64,000 nt of DNA from Flavobacterium arcticum (GCF_003344925.1 NZ_CP031188.1:742501-806500); one strand, 5' to 3'; counted from the first letter of the stretch, positions 27,840 through 37,812 are shown. Program-made: numbers and translations. The notes: generated by a model not told the origin, from the sequence alone.

Positions 27840-29165
27840 ATGAGTAAAGCGATAGCGGGGTTTTCTAAACTGAGTAAAGACCAAAAAATAGCATGGATTG
27901 CTAAAGAGTACTTTTCTAACCCTGACGAAGCAATAGCTTTGATACAAAAATACTGGAATAATGATGCTGAAGTGCAAAAACTACACGACGAATTCATCGA
28001 AAACACCATTACCAACTTCTATTTACCACTAGGTATAGCACCAAATTTCAGTATAAATGGTAAAGATTACACTATACCTATGGCTATAGAAGAAAGCTCG
28101 GTAGTGGCAGCAGCATCCAAGTCAGCAAAGTTTTGGGCAACACGTGGTGGGTTTAAAGCAACCGTTTTAAATACCGAAAAAATAGGTCAGGTTCACTTTA
28201 TGTTTAAAGGAGATATTGAGAAACTACGCTCATTTTTTGCAACTGTAAAACCTAAACTATTTTCGGAAACAGAAAGTATAACGGGCAATATGCAAAAACG
28301 GGGAGGAGGGATTTTGGATATTGAACTTCGCGATAAAACTGACTTACTACCCAACTATTATCAATTACATGCTACTTTTGAAACAGTTGATAGTATGGGT
28401 GCCAACTTTATCAATTCCTGTTTAGAGCAGTTTGCCAAAATACTAAAAAGTGAAGCTGAAATATATTCTGACTTTAATGAGGGTGAAAAAAACCTACAGG
28501 TAGTAATGAGCATACTCTCTAACTATGTACCCAACTGCGTGGTGCGTGCCGAAGTATCTTGCCCTGTAAGCGACCTTAATGAGGATAAAAGCATAAGTCC
28601 TGAAGAATTTGCCGAAAAATTTATTACAGCGGTACAAATTGCCGAAGTAGAACCTTTTAGAGCTGTTACCCACAATAAGGGTATAATGAATGGTATTGAC
28701 GCTGTTATACTGGCAACAGGTAACGATTTTCGCGCTGTTGAAGCTGGCATACACGCCTATGCCTCAAGAGAAGGAAAATATAGCAGCCTGTCGCACGCTA
28801 CGGTTGAAGATGGTATTTTCAGGTTTTGGATAGATGTACCATTAGCATTGGGTACTGTAGGCGGACTTACATCATTGCACCCTTTAGTTAAGTTATCAAT
28901 GGAGATGCTTGGCAAGCCCTCTGCTAAAGAATTAATGCAAATAGTAGCCGTAGCAGGATTGGCACAAAACTTTGCAGCACTGCGCTCGCTTACCACTACA
29001 GGCATACAACAGGGACATATGAAAATGCACTTAATGAACATCCTGAACCAACTACAAGCTACCGAGGCAGAAAAACAAAAAGCTGTAAAACATTTCGAAA
29101 AAAACACTGTTAGCCACTCAGCAGCAGGCGACTTTATACAAGAATTACGAAAAGTAAATGCTTAA
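27840..29165 (+). CDS. Hydroxymethylglutaryl-CoA reductase, class II type
   Basis: A cytosolic enzyme of the mevalonate pathway to isoprenoids; members of this bacterial class interconvert HMG-CoA and mevalonate. 441 residues. The catalytic Glu lies in AIEESSVVAAASKSAKFW (about 83-100), the cofactor segment DSMGANFINSCLEQ is near residues 183-196, and the C-terminal GHMKMHLMNIL with the nearby NTVSHSAAGDF supplies the catalytic His region. The class is called degradative in databases because of its Pseudomonas member, but in Flavobacteria it serves biosynthesis (family knowledge). It overlaps the GHMP kinase gene by 8 bp. Confidence 0.95.
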   Translation: MSKAIAGFSKLSKDQKIAWIAKEYFSNPDEAIALIQKYWNNDAEVQKLHDEFIENTITNFYLPLGIAPNFSINGKDYTIPMAIEESSVVAAASKSAKFWATRGGFKATVLNTEKIGQVHFMFKGDIEKLRSFFATVKPKLFSETESITGNMQKRGGGILDIELRDKTDLLPNYYQLHATFETVDSMGANFINSCLEQFAKILKSEAEIYSDFNEGEKNLQVVMSILSNYVPNCVVRAEVSCPVSDLNEDKSISPEEFAEKFITAVQIAEVEPFRAVTHNKGIMNGIDAVILATGNDFRAVEAGIHAYASREGKYSSLSHATVEDGIFRFWIDVPLALGTVGGLTSLHPLVKLSMEMLGKPSAKELMQIVAVAGLAQNFAALRSLTTTGIQQGHMKMHLMNILNQLQATEAEKQKAVKHFEKNTVSHSAAGDFIQELRKVNA

Positions 29166-30090
29166 CACTTTGAAGAAGACCTTTTACAGTAACGGAAAAC
29201 TATTACTTACAGGTGAATATACTGTACTCGATGGTGCAAAAGCTTTTGCATTACCTACAAAATATGGGCAGTATTTACATATAGAAGAAGACATAGCGGT
29301 AGGGGAAAAAATATTCTGGAAAAGTCTCGACGCCGATGGTTCTGTTTGGTATGAAGATAACATTACAATAAGTGATATTATTAATAATCGTACGCCCGAA
29401 AATAACAGTATAACTAGTACACTTATTACAATACTCTACAAAGCACATCTTCAAAATCCTGATATTCTAGAAAAAGCAACGGGTCTAATAATTACAACCG
29501 AGCTTACATTTCCTAAACATTGGGGGTTAGGCACGTCATCTACTTTAATAAACAATATAGCAAAATGGTTTAGTATTGATGCTTATCGGTTATTATGGGA
29601 TAGTTTTGGAGGTAGTGGTTATGATATTGCATGCGCACAACACAACACACCTATACTATATCAAATAATTAAAGGTAAGCCAACAGTTACACCAATAGCT
29701 TTCAAACCTAGTTTTACTGATAATCTCTATTTCATATACCTTAACCAAAAACAGGATAGCCGCAAAGCAATCGCTTCTTATCGTGAAAAGGAGAATGACA
29801 TTAATAGTATCATTAGTCAAATAAACATGATAACTAATGCAGCAGCTAATGCTAATAAAAGCATTAATAACTTTACGGCACTGCTTGACGAACATGAAGC
29901 TATAATGAGCCAAGTATTAAGTACCCCAACAGTTAAAGAGTCACTTTTCCCTGATTTTAAAGGCTCACTAAAAAGTCTTGGCGCATGGGGTGGCGATTTT
30001 ATACTGGCTATAGCCAAAGATAACCCTACAGCTTATTTTAAGAAAAAAGGTTATACTACTATAATCAGCTATGACGACATGATATTATAA
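29158..30090 (+). CDS. GYDIA-type GHMP kinase of the mevalonate pathway
   Basis: A GHMP-superfamily kinase, 310 residues, of the Bacteroidota group named after its GYDIA motif (GGSGYDIACAQ, about 151-161). The phosphate-binding loop HWGLGTSSTLINN is at about 121-133, and the N-terminal SNGKLLLTGEYTVLDGAKA (about 11-29) is typical of mevalonate and phosphomevalonate kinases. Overlap with the HMG-CoA reductase gene supports a role in mevalonate phosphorylation, though the exact substrate (mevalonate or a phosphorylated form) cannot be read from the sequence. A strong terminator follows at once. Confidence 0.93.
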   Translation: MLNTLKKTFYSNGKLLLTGEYTVLDGAKAFALPTKYGQYLHIEEDIAVGEKIFWKSLDADGSVWYEDNITISDIINNRTPENNSITSTLITILYKAHLQNPDILEKATGLIITTELTFPKHWGLGTSSTLINNIAKWFSIDAYRLLWDSFGGSGYDIACAQHNTPILYQIIKGKPTVTPIAFKPSFTDNLYFIYLNQKQDSRKAIASYREKENDINSIISQINMITNAAANANKSINNFTALLDEHEAIMSQVLSTPTVKESLFPDFKGSLKSLGAWGGDFILAIAKDNPTAYFKKKGYTTIISYDDMIL

Positions 30091-30093
30091 AAT

Positions 30094-30122
30094 AAAAAAT
30101 CCCGCTAATAGCGGGATTTTTT
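30094..30122. terminator. Bidirectional intrinsic terminator
   Basis: AAAAAATCCCGC/GCGGGATTTTTT stem with a 5-nt loop, between convergent GHMP kinase (plus) and PpiD-like (minus) genes. The stem is close to that at 3401-3427 (ATCCCGC core). Confidence 0.93.
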
Positions 30123-30148
30123 ATATCTATCAGTCAGTTACTAAATTC

Positions 30149-32254
30149 TTAGTTAAATTCAGCTCTGTTGTCTTCAATATCAGCTTTCTCTTTAAGCGCT
30201 GTAGTAAGTCTTGTCTGTACTCCTCCTCTAGTTTGAGATTCTGTTCTGCTTATTATAGCATTATAGTTTGGCAACTCAGCTGCTTTAGCTATGGTTTTAG
30301 TTCTTACCATAAACACACCTGTTTTACCTTCTATAAGTCCTGAAGTTTTGCCTTCGCCAATTTTAAATACTCTACCTACTACAGCAGGCTCAGAACCTAC
30401 ACCTGTAACAAGTGGGGCGGCAAGCGAAACATTATTAGCAGTAGCAATACTTGAACCAGCAGACTGTGCAACAGCTTCAAGTGTATCACCTTTCATTTTA
30501 TCTTTTACTAGTACTGCTTTCTTCTCATTCATAAGAATTGGCATTACAGTAGCTTTAGCATCTTCTACAGGTTGTAATCCTTTTTCGTTTCTCTTGTTAA
30601 GTTTCACTACAACATGACCTTCTGTTACATCAAACTTCTTAACGTCACCTTCTTTAGTTTCGCTATTAAATGCCCAACGAACAATACTTCTTTGAGAACC
30701 TAAACCTTGAATATTTTCATCATTAACGCCTAATTTATTAACTGGCTTAATTTCTGAACCTATCGCTTTAACAAGCTCCTCGAAAGGTTTGTCTTGCGCA
30801 TCCATCTCAAGCTTAGTAGCTTTAGTAAACGCATCATCACTTGTTTTTTCAGATGGCTGTATACTCTTAGCAATAGTAGCAAGTTGTACTGCATCATACT
30901 TATCTAGTACTTTTATAACGTGGAAACCAAAATCAGTCTCAACTACATCTGTACTACCTATACCGTTACCAAATACAAATGCATCAAACTCAGGAACCAT
31001 TTGCCCTTTAAACACATCATCATATATACCGCCAGTATTTTTAGAACCAGGGTCATCACTATTTTCTTTAGCTAAATCAGAAAAAGAACTTGGGTTAGCT
31101 CTCACTTTCTTTAAAAGCTCATTAGCCTTAGCTTCAGCCTCTTCTTTTGTTCTCGTTAGTTCACCTGGAGATCTACTACCTTCATAAGCAATAAGTATAT
31201 GGCTTACTTTTGCAGTACCACCGGGTCTTCTATTTACCATTTTACTAAGTTTGTAATACTCTTTATCCTTATAAGGACCGAATACTTCTCCTTTTTGCAA
31301 GTTAAACAACTGCTCAGCATACTCTATAGGAAGATCTTTTTTCGCTACATAAGTAGTATCAAAAGGAATATCAGAGTTGTTGTTCACATATTCTTTAACA
31401 TTAACAACCTCTCCTCTAAAACTAGGAATAGTATCATTTGTTTTAGTCAAATCATTATATACTACTTTTGGTAAAAGCAATGCTTCTACGCCAGCTCTAG
31501 TATCAGCTTCATCTTGTGCAGATGCCTTATTCTCTATTAAAACATATTCTACACTAACAGTAGCATCTGCTTTATATTTCTTTTCGTTCTTTTTCATGTA
31601 AGCAATAATCTCATCATCTGAAACTTTTACTTCATCATCATTAATTGTTGTGTAAGGTACATATACATAATCAAAAGAAGCTTTATCATTCTCAAGACTG
31701 TATTTTGATTTCCCATCAAGTTTTGTAGTAACAAATCCTGCTTTTACCATTGTAATGTAAAGTTGCTTTTTAGCAGCATCCTCTACTTGTGGAATATTCC
31801 TTTCAATATTTTTATATTGTTCAGGATTATTCTCTTTCATATTTACAAGAAACTCATTGAATTTTGCTTTATCAAATTCACCTACGGCGTTTTGAAATTG
31901 TGGGTTACGCCCCACAGAAGGATCTTGAGCATACATATTGTAAACGTGATCACGACCTACACGTAAACCTGCCTCTTCATAACGTGCTTCATACAAAACA
32001 CTTTCTACTTCCTGATTCCAAACCATATTAGCAGCCTGTGTTGGGCTAACGCCTTGTTGCCTGCTTTGCACATCGCCTACTTTTTGTAAAAACTCCTGTA
32101 CAGGAATATCTTTACCGTCAACACTCCCTATATTTTTGGTAGTACCGAAGCCTCCATTACCTACTAAATCGGTAACAATGAAAGCTAATAATGAAAAACC
32201 AATAACAAGTATTAGAAGTAACGAACGCTGTCTAATTTTTGATAAAACCGCCAT
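30149..32254 (-). CDS. PpiD/SurA-like peptidyl-prolyl isomerase
   Basis: A membrane-anchored periplasmic foldase of 701 residues. One N-terminal membrane segment (about 11-32) is followed by a SurA-type helical chaperone domain (about 35-200). A parvulin domain follows (about 345-460), with AKVSHILIAYEG, FSDLAKENSDDPGSKNTGG and ETDFGFHVIKVLD. A second, divergent parvulin-like part and a C-terminal helical region complete it. It most likely helps newly exported proteins fold near the Sec translocon. It is at the end of the coaX gene string, with a 91-bp gap upstream that may hold its own promoter. Confidence 0.94.
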   Translation of the reverse strand: MAVLSKIRQRSLLLILVIGFSLLAFIVTDLVGNGGFGTTKNIGSVDGKDIPVQEFLQKVGDVQSRQQGVSPTQAANMVWNQEVESVLYEARYEEAGLRVGRDHVYNMYAQDPSVGRNPQFQNAVGEFDKAKFNEFLVNMKENNPEQYKNIERNIPQVEDAAKKQLYITMVKAGFVTTKLDGKSKYSLENDKASFDYVYVPYTTINDDEVKVSDDEIIAYMKKNEKKYKADATVSVEYVLIENKASAQDEADTRAGVEALLLPKVVYNDLTKTNDTIPSFRGEVVNVKEYVNNNSDIPFDTTYVAKKDLPIEYAEQLFNLQKGEVFGPYKDKEYYKLSKMVNRRPGGTAKVSHILIAYEGSRSPGELTRTKEEAEAKANELLKKVRANPSSFSDLAKENSDDPGSKNTGGIYDDVFKGQMVPEFDAFVFGNGIGSTDVVETDFGFHVIKVLDKYDAVQLATIAKSIQPSEKTSDDAFTKATKLEMDAQDKPFEELVKAIGSEIKPVNKLGVNDENIQGLGSQRSIVRWAFNSETKEGDVKKFDVTEGHVVVKLNKRNEKGLQPVEDAKATVMPILMNEKKAVLVKDKMKGDTLEAVAQSAGSSIATANNVSLAAPLVTGVGSEPAVVGRVFKIGEGKTSGLIEGKTGVFMVRTKTIAKAAELPNYNAIISRTESQTRGGVQTRLTTALKEKADIEDNRAEFN

Positions 32255-32345
32255 TTTTATTGTTTATTAAATTGTATTTCAGTGGGCGAAAATACAATTA
32301 TCTCTTTAATAATAAAAGTAGTGCTCTTATATTTTCGGAATTTTT

Positions 32346-33611
32346 TTACTTATCCTGTAAAGGTCTTAACTTAATAAGTTCGATTTTCGTATTAGAGGCT
32401 GCTTCTATTACAATCTCAAAGTTGTCTAACTTTATTTTTTCGCCCGTTTTAGGAATCTCTTTTGTATTATGAACCACAAAACCTCCAAGTGTTGCATAAG
32501 AGTCACCTTCTGGCAACTCTAACCCATAGGTTTCGTTTATATACTCTACATCAAACCGTGCCGAGAATAAGTAAGCACCATTATCTAATTCTTTCTCTAT
32601 GAGTTCCTCTTCTGCATCATGCTCGTCTTCAATTTCTCCAAAAAGCTCCTCAATAATATCTTCTATAGTTACAATACCCGAAGTGCCACCATACTCGTCG
32701 AGCACTATTGCAATACTTTTTCGTTTACGAGTTAGTATATTGAGTAACTCCTTTATATATATTGTTTCGGGTACATACTCAGCAGGTATCATTACCTCCT
32801 TTATTGTTTGTGGTTTTTTAAATAACTCAAAAGAGTGAATATAACCCACAATATTATCTAGAGTATCTTGGTATACAATTACTTTAGAGTAACCTGTTTC
32901 TACAAAAATTTCACGTAACTCCTCTACACTATCATTAAGCTCTAAGGCTGAAATTTCAGTACGGGGTGTCATGATCTCACGAGCTTTAAGATCTGAAAAC
33001 TCCAATGCATTTTGAAACATTTGTATTTCAGAGTCCATTTCTTCCTGACTATCCATACCGTGCATTTGCTCGGTTATATAATTACTAAGTTCCCCCCTTG
33101 TAAAATAAGCCTGTTTAGTATCGCCTTTAGTGCGAAGTATTTTTAATAGTATGAAATCAGAAATTTTTATAACAAAAAGTGATACCCAGTGAAACAAGAA
33201 GCTAAAAGCATAAGCTGGAAGGGCAAAAAATTTAATAAGAGTATTGGCATATATCTGAAAAAACACTTTTGGTAAAAACTCAGCTGTAAATAGCATAACA
33301 AATAGCGAAACGACTATTTGCAGTAATACATCATAAAACGGAGACATTTGCCACCCCATTGCTGTAATCCAGCGCATTACCACATTACCCATATAGTAGG
33401 CATAGATAACAAGCACTATACTATTACCTACAAGCATAGAGGTAATAAACTGCACAGGATTTTCGGTAAGTTTTGTGAGTATTCTAGACATCAAGGTAGT
33501 TTGCTTGCGCTCTACCCCTAGATAAACTTTATTAGACGACACATAAGCTATCTCCATTCCTGAAAAAAATGCCGACAGGAAAAGACAAATTATGATTATC
33601 GCAACTTCCAT
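32346..33611 (-). CDS. CNNM/CBS-domain membrane protein (HlyC/CorC family)
   Basis: A 421-residue inner-membrane protein: CNNM (DUF21) transmembrane domain with about four segments (1-190), paired CBS domains (about 205-325) with IMTPRTEISAL and VLDEYGGTSGIVTIEDIIEELFGEIEDE-type end of the second CBS, and the CorC_HlyC transporter-associated domain (about 335-415). Relatives act in divalent cation (Mg2+/Co2+) efflux or homeostasis, with CBS domains sensing nucleotides. GldE, a gliding-associated protein, has the same architecture, but no gldD is nearby so I do not use that name. It lies 6 bp downstream of a small membrane-protein gene. Confidence 0.92.
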   Translation of the reverse strand: MEVAIIIICLFLSAFFSGMEIAYVSSNKVYLGVERKQTTLMSRILTKLTENPVQFITSMLVGNSIVLVIYAYYMGNVVMRWITAMGWQMSPFYDVLLQIVVSLFVMLFTAEFLPKVFFQIYANTLIKFFALPAYAFSFLFHWVSLFVIKISDFILLKILRTKGDTKQAYFTRGELSNYITEQMHGMDSQEEMDSEIQMFQNALEFSDLKAREIMTPRTEISALELNDSVEELREIFVETGYSKVIVYQDTLDNIVGYIHSFELFKKPQTIKEVMIPAEYVPETIYIKELLNILTRKRKSIAIVLDEYGGTSGIVTIEDIIEELFGEIEDEHDAEEELIEKELDNGAYLFSARFDVEYINETYGLELPEGDSYATLGGFVVHNTKEIPKTGEKIKLDNFEIVIEAASNTKIELIKLRPLQDK

Positions 33612-33617
33612 AATAAG

Positions 33618-33815
33618 TTAGTTTTCTTCTTTTTCTCTTCTGTTACCAAACTTTTTAGCATTTCGCATTCTAAAAAAGAATAAAAAGACAGCAACGGCAG
33701 CAAAGAAAAACATTATAAAACTGTCTTCTCCGCTGTTAAGCGCCATAATCCCTTCGTAAGTAAAAAAGGCTGCTACAGCAAGATATACATATGCTGTTAT
33801 TTTAAGGTAACCCAT
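33618..33815 (-). CDS. Small two-helix membrane protein
   Basis: 65 residues with two hydrophobic segments (about 4-24 and 34-50) and a basic C-terminus (RMRNAKKFGNRREKEEN). It is placed 12 bp after lptC and 6 bp before the CNNM gene, so it belongs to the same transcript. No domain recognised; its retention in a tight operon supports that it is real. Confidence 0.75.
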   Translation of the reverse strand: MGYLKITAYVYLAVAAFFTYEGIMALNSGEDSFIMFFFAAVAVFLFFFRMRNAKKFGNRREKEEN

Positions 33816-33827
33816 GTTGATTGATTT

Positions 33828-34376
33828 CTATTCTACATTATTAATTTCACCGTTATTGCGCTGCATATTAAAGACTTTAAAATCTTTACTAAAATCTATG
33901 CCAGGACCTTCTAGATAACTCCCTTCGCCATCGGTAAATTTAAAGTTTTTTTCGGTATAAAACCATTCATTTTTTTGATCGTAGTATAATTGTGGAGCGC
34001 GCAACTCTTTACCATCAAAAGATGTTATCTTTACATTACCCTGTAAATCTATAATATTAGTATCATCATAACTAATAGCGTAGTCTGAAACTACATAATT
34101 ATTCTTACCCGCATCATCTACAAGCGTTAAGTGTATCCCTTCGGGAAACTCTTTAAACTTATATTCCATATTAGAATAATCGAGCATCAGCGGGCTTACC
34201 AATATGGCTTTTACTTTACCCGAATCGGTATATTTAAGATTTATATCTTCCGTCTGTGCTGCTGGCGCAAAAGTTACTGTATTTATACGCTGTACATCTT
34301 TAAGACTACCTTCGCAACTCAGCAAAAAGCCTAACATAATAGTACTAAACACAACAACACTCACAAATCGTTTCAT
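33828..34376 (-). CDS. lptC: LPS export periplasmic protein LptC
   Basis: A component of the Lpt bridge that carries lipopolysaccharide from the inner to the outer membrane. 182 residues with a signal peptide and lipobox LLSC (Cys about 21), so it seems lipid-anchored and not held by a helix as in E. coli. The body (about 40-180) shows the Lpt beta-jellyroll pattern DLQGNVKITSFDGKELRAPQ followed by GSYLEGPGIDFSKDF. The residues after Cys (EGSLKD) lack the acidic run for surface export, consistent with a periplasmic role. It starts 3 bp after the TPR gene. Confidence 0.9.
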   Translation of the reverse strand: MKRFVSVVVFSTIMLGFLLSCEGSLKDVQRINTVTFAPAAQTEDINLKYTDSGKVKAILVSPLMLDYSNMEYKFKEFPEGIHLTLVDDAGKNNYVVSDYAISYDDTNIIDLQGNVKITSFDGKELRAPQLYYDQKNEWFYTEKNFKFTDGEGSYLEGPGIDFSKDFKVFNMQRNNGEINNVE

Positions 34377-34379
34377 TTA

Positions 34380-35747
34380 TTAGAGTTTTGGAAGTTTAAC
34401 TGTTTCGTTTATCCAACATCCGTAAACAACCTCATCACCTTTACGATAACCCGCCGCTTTAGCTTCACTTTTAGAAGGCAAAGATTTATTATAACGTTCC
34501 ATTAAAGCAGTAACAGTAGGCTTATATTTCGGCTCGGCTATTTCGGCTTTCTTTACAGTTTCTATACACAAGAAAAGTAATGCTTTACGCTGAAAATCGT
34601 TTAACTCACACTCACCTGTAACAGATGAATACATCTCTGCAAGCATAAGGTAAGGTTTCCCAAACTCAGGGTTCGTTTCAGCTGCCTTTATCGCATAACT
34701 CTTAGCTGTTGCTTTATCTATATTTCTATAAATAGAGGCTATTTCATAAAACAAGTCTGCCTTTTCTTTCTTATCAGTATACATAGCAGCAGCTTTATCA
34801 AAATAATAAACTGCATCTTTAATATTATTACGCCTTAGCTCTATTTTACCTAGCCTATAAGTTGATAGTGCCGTAGGGCGCATCTCGTGTGCTGCAAGAG
34901 CTACTTTATATAACACATCATTATTATAGCACTTATTATTATACATTACATCTACTACCGCTCCAAGCCACTCTAAATCTTCTTTATGATCATTATAAGA
35001 TTTACCATAATACTCTGCGAGTACTTCACAAGAAAAGTATTTAGAGGCCATTAGGCTTATATTATCGCCTACAGCGTCAAGAGCATCTATAGCACGATTA
35101 GCATCAGTAATTAAAGCCTTCTCTTCATCAGTAAGTATTTGGGTTTCTTGTTTTTCTAACAAAGTTGCTTTTTCTGTAGCAAACTTGTTTTGAGCATAAG
35201 CCACCTGTGCAGCTATTATCGCATACTTTTCTACAAACTCTTTTTGAGATATTGTTTTATTCTCAGCTTCAAATTGCTTTAAATAAAGCATAAAGTAAGT
35301 CTGTAAAGCATCATAATCAGTAAACTTCTTCTTATGGGTTATAAAAAATGAGTTTAATATTTTATATACCTCTGCATCATCTGCCATGTTTTGCTCTTTT
35401 AGCAAAAGTGCTTTTCTTACTACACTACCATTTCCAGGGAAACTTTTCTCATAATCGGCATAAAGCTCCAAAAGCAAATCTATAGCTATTTGTTTATCTT
35501 CAGGGGTACGAGAAAATTCTATTTTATTTTTATAAATCTCCTCTGCATAAGCATATATTTTGGCATCATATTTCGAACAGTCTTTTTTCAACACTCCCAA
35601 AAGGCTTTCGGCATCAACATAGTCTCTAGCCTTCACCTTCTCTTCATACACCTTAAATTGCTTTTCACATTTATCTGTTTGTGCTACCGCAGTAAACACA
35701 AAAATATTACTTAGCATTGTTATTAAAAAGACAAGTTCCTTTTTCAT
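34380..35747 (-). CDS. Secreted tetratricopeptide-repeat protein
   Basis: 455 residues with a signal peptide (MKKELVFLITMLSNIFVFTAVAQ) and helical repeats of TPR type, clearest at about 285-400 (AAHEMRPTALSTYRLGKIEL, KDAVYYFDKAAAMYTDKKEK, AIKAAETNPEFGKPYLMLAE). It is probably periplasmic and a scaffold. It lies between an outer-membrane protein gene and lptC in one transcript, which hints at an envelope-assembly role, but no function can be stated. Confidence 0.85.
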   Translation of the reverse strand: MKKELVFLITMLSNIFVFTAVAQTDKCEKQFKVYEEKVKARDYVDAESLLGVLKKDCSKYDAKIYAYAEEIYKNKIEFSRTPEDKQIAIDLLLELYADYEKSFPGNGSVVRKALLLKEQNMADDAEVYKILNSFFITHKKKFTDYDALQTYFMLYLKQFEAENKTISQKEFVEKYAIIAAQVAYAQNKFATEKATLLEKQETQILTDEEKALITDANRAIDALDAVGDNISLMASKYFSCEVLAEYYGKSYNDHKEDLEWLGAVVDVMYNNKCYNNDVLYKVALAAHEMRPTALSTYRLGKIELRRNNIKDAVYYFDKAAAMYTDKKEKADLFYEIASIYRNIDKATAKSYAIKAAETNPEFGKPYLMLAEMYSSVTGECELNDFQRKALLFLCIETVKKAEIAEPKYKPTVTALMERYNKSLPSKSEAKAAGYRKGDEVVYGCWINETVKLPKL

Positions 35748-35764
35748 AATCCCATAATTTTTAA

Positions 35765-37027
35765 TTAATCATACTTCCGTTTCACAAACCATCTGTCGTT
35801 TAAAGAAAGACTGACAAAGAAATTTACATAATTTTCTTGTACAAGACTAGCACTTGTTGTACCTCTTTGCCCTAACTCTACACCTAAATTAAGGTTAGAC
35901 GCATAGTAGTTTAATGGCAAGCCCACACCAAATGAAAGTCCATAATCGTTAATAGACTCATCATTAATAACAAGTCCTGTTTTTTCATACCTAAGACCTG
36001 CCCTGTATGTTATTCTACTCAAATAACTATTATAAGACTGGAATTTTGGTGTAAAATATCCACCTAAAGATACTTTATGAGATGTTTCAAAATTTGCCGA
36101 TGTTACATTATCAAAACGATTACCTAACTCATTGCTTTCTTGAAATGTATATTCTAATCCTGCAAACCATTTTGTTTTTATACCTAAACCAGAACCTACA
36201 GTAAACTTTGATGGTAATTTTACATCTCCAGAAGAAACTCGAACATCAATTTCATCAACAATAAGCTCATTCAAACCGTTTGAATAAGTAATGGTTGCTA
36301 ATTGCCTGTCTGTTTCACTTGACAAGTTTGCCGAAGGTGTATAAGTAGCACTTGTAAACCAGTCATATTTTTCATTAAGTTTGGTTTGATACATCGCGCC
36401 TATATTGAACGAAACTCCTTTATAATCTGTTGTGTTTATTTCGCGTGTAGGATACTGTATTGGTATACTTGGTATTGCATTTATAGATTTTGTTTCTATT
36501 GTTCCAAAGTTATACTGTACATCTGCACCTAAACTTAAACTTGGGGTAACCTTGTAAGATACTCCTGCAAAAACACGATTAAGCCCTCCTTCTCCATTAA
36601 ACTGAGAGTATCGCTCAATATCATCTACTACAGATGTATTCTCTATTCTATACCCAACAGCACTATAAGGCATAAGTCCTATCGCAACGCCTATTTTTTT
36701 AGAAACAGGAACGCCTACCGCAAGAAAATCAAGCGTAGTTCTACTAGCATCACTTTCTGCCGAATCTGTTTTTAATGTTGTAGATGTTGTACTACCGCCT
36801 ACCGTAAAGGTTGTAAGGAGAAGCGAGCTATATGACGCTGGGTTTTGAAGGTTAACATGTACACTATCAGGAATTATACCCAAACCTCCCATAGATCGGT
36901 TCTCTGTAGTTCCTTTAAACTTAACATCTCCAATACCGTAATATGAGTAAGGAGACGAGCTATTTTGCTGCGAAAAAACTACTGCGGTAAATAGTAGGCA
37001 GATGCCTACAATAAATCTTTTAATCAT
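35765..37027 (-). CDS. Outer-membrane beta-barrel protein (OmpP1/FadL-like)
   Basis: 420 residues with a signal peptide (MIKRFIVGICLLFTAVVFSQ), then NSSSPYSYYGIGDVKFKGT with an early MGGLGI segment and a series of amphipathic strands with aromatic ends. The ASYSSL/TFTVGG and IGLMPYSAVGYRI stretches resemble the FadL/OmpP1 family of Bacteroidota, which transport hydrophobic compounds. The substrate is unknown. It overlaps coaX by 8 bp, an unusual coupling of an outer-membrane protein with coenzyme A synthesis that seems to be positional only. Confidence 0.85.
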   Translation of the reverse strand: MIKRFIVGICLLFTAVVFSQQNSSSPYSYYGIGDVKFKGTTENRSMGGLGIIPDSVHVNLQNPASYSSLLLTTFTVGGSTTSTTLKTDSAESDASRTTLDFLAVGVPVSKKIGVAIGLMPYSAVGYRIENTSVVDDIERYSQFNGEGGLNRVFAGVSYKVTPSLSLGADVQYNFGTIETKSINAIPSIPIQYPTREINTTDYKGVSFNIGAMYQTKLNEKYDWFTSATYTPSANLSSETDRQLATITYSNGLNELIVDEIDVRVSSGDVKLPSKFTVGSGLGIKTKWFAGLEYTFQESNELGNRFDNVTSANFETSHKVSLGGYFTPKFQSYNSYLSRITYRAGLRYEKTGLVINDESINDYGLSFGVGLPLNYYASNLNLGVELGQRGTTSASLVQENYVNFFVSLSLNDRWFVKRKYD

Positions 37028-37760
37028 TTTCGATTTTTATAGTATATAAATATAATTTATTCAGACTTTCCAACAGAAAATTTGAATTGGCAAATATGGT
37101 GTTTTTTAATCTTTTAGCCAAAAATTCAGCATCGCCACCCGTCAATATTATTGACACATCGCCATACTGCTCAATATACCTACTCATAAACCCCTCAATT
37201 TCATAAAGTAAACCATTTATTACTCCTGAATGCATGGCTTTATTTGTGGTATTACCAGTATAATCCGAAGGCATTTCTGGGTATAACAACGGTAGTTTTG
37301 CCGTAAAATTATGCATTGACTCATATCGCAATCGAAGACCTGGCGATATTGCTCCACCAATATAGCTATTTGATCTATCAATAAAATCATAAGTAACACA
37401 AGTACCGGCATCTATTACAAGCCTATTTTTGTCAGGAAATGACAAAACTGCTCCAGCAGAAAGCACCATCCTATCGACACCTAAAGTATCTGGTGAAGCA
37501 TAGTGATTTTCAAAAGGAAAACGCGACATTCTATTTATTACAGTCAAATCGGCATACGTTTGTAACCATAGTAACAAGTCTTCATCCTCTTTCCCTACCG
37601 ACGAAAGCACTATTTGAGAAATTTCGCAATGTGTTTTAAAAATTTTATTTATTTTTTTTTCGACTTCATCTCTATCAAAAATAAACTTATCAATCAAGGC
37701 ATACTCCTCAAATACAGCTACTTTAATTTTTGTATTCCCTACATCTACAGCTAAAAGCAT
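37020..37760 (-). CDS. coaX: Type III pantothenate kinase
   Basis: A cytosolic enzyme that phosphorylates pantothenate, the first step of coenzyme A synthesis. 246 residues. The ASKHA phosphate-1 loop MLLAVDVGNTKIKVAVFE (1-18), the pantothenate/dimer segment HYASPDTLGVDRM (about 87-99) and VIDAGTCVTYDFI (about 116-128) are diagnostic; GAISPGLRLR and ILTGGDAEFL follow. It is the first gene of a long minus-strand string that continues through the outer-membrane protein, TPR, LptC, small membrane protein and CNNM genes. Confidence 0.96.
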   Translation of the reverse strand: MLLAVDVGNTKIKVAVFEEYALIDKFIFDRDEVEKKINKIFKTHCEISQIVLSSVGKEDEDLLLWLQTYADLTVINRMSRFPFENHYASPDTLGVDRMVLSAGAVLSFPDKNRLVIDAGTCVTYDFIDRSNSYIGGAISPGLRLRYESMHNFTAKLPLLYPEMPSDYTGNTTNKAMHSGVINGLLYEIEGFMSRYIEQYGDVSIILTGGDAEFLAKRLKNTIFANSNFLLESLNKLYLYTIKIEND

Positions 37761-37812
37761 TTTCTAATTATTAGTAACGCAAAGATACAAATTGATTTTT
37801 TTTATATTTTGT

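Noticed and set aside
32346..33611. Naming the CNNM/CBS protein GldE (gliding motility)
   Set aside because: GldE shares the architecture, but the neighbours are ppiD and lptC and not gldD.
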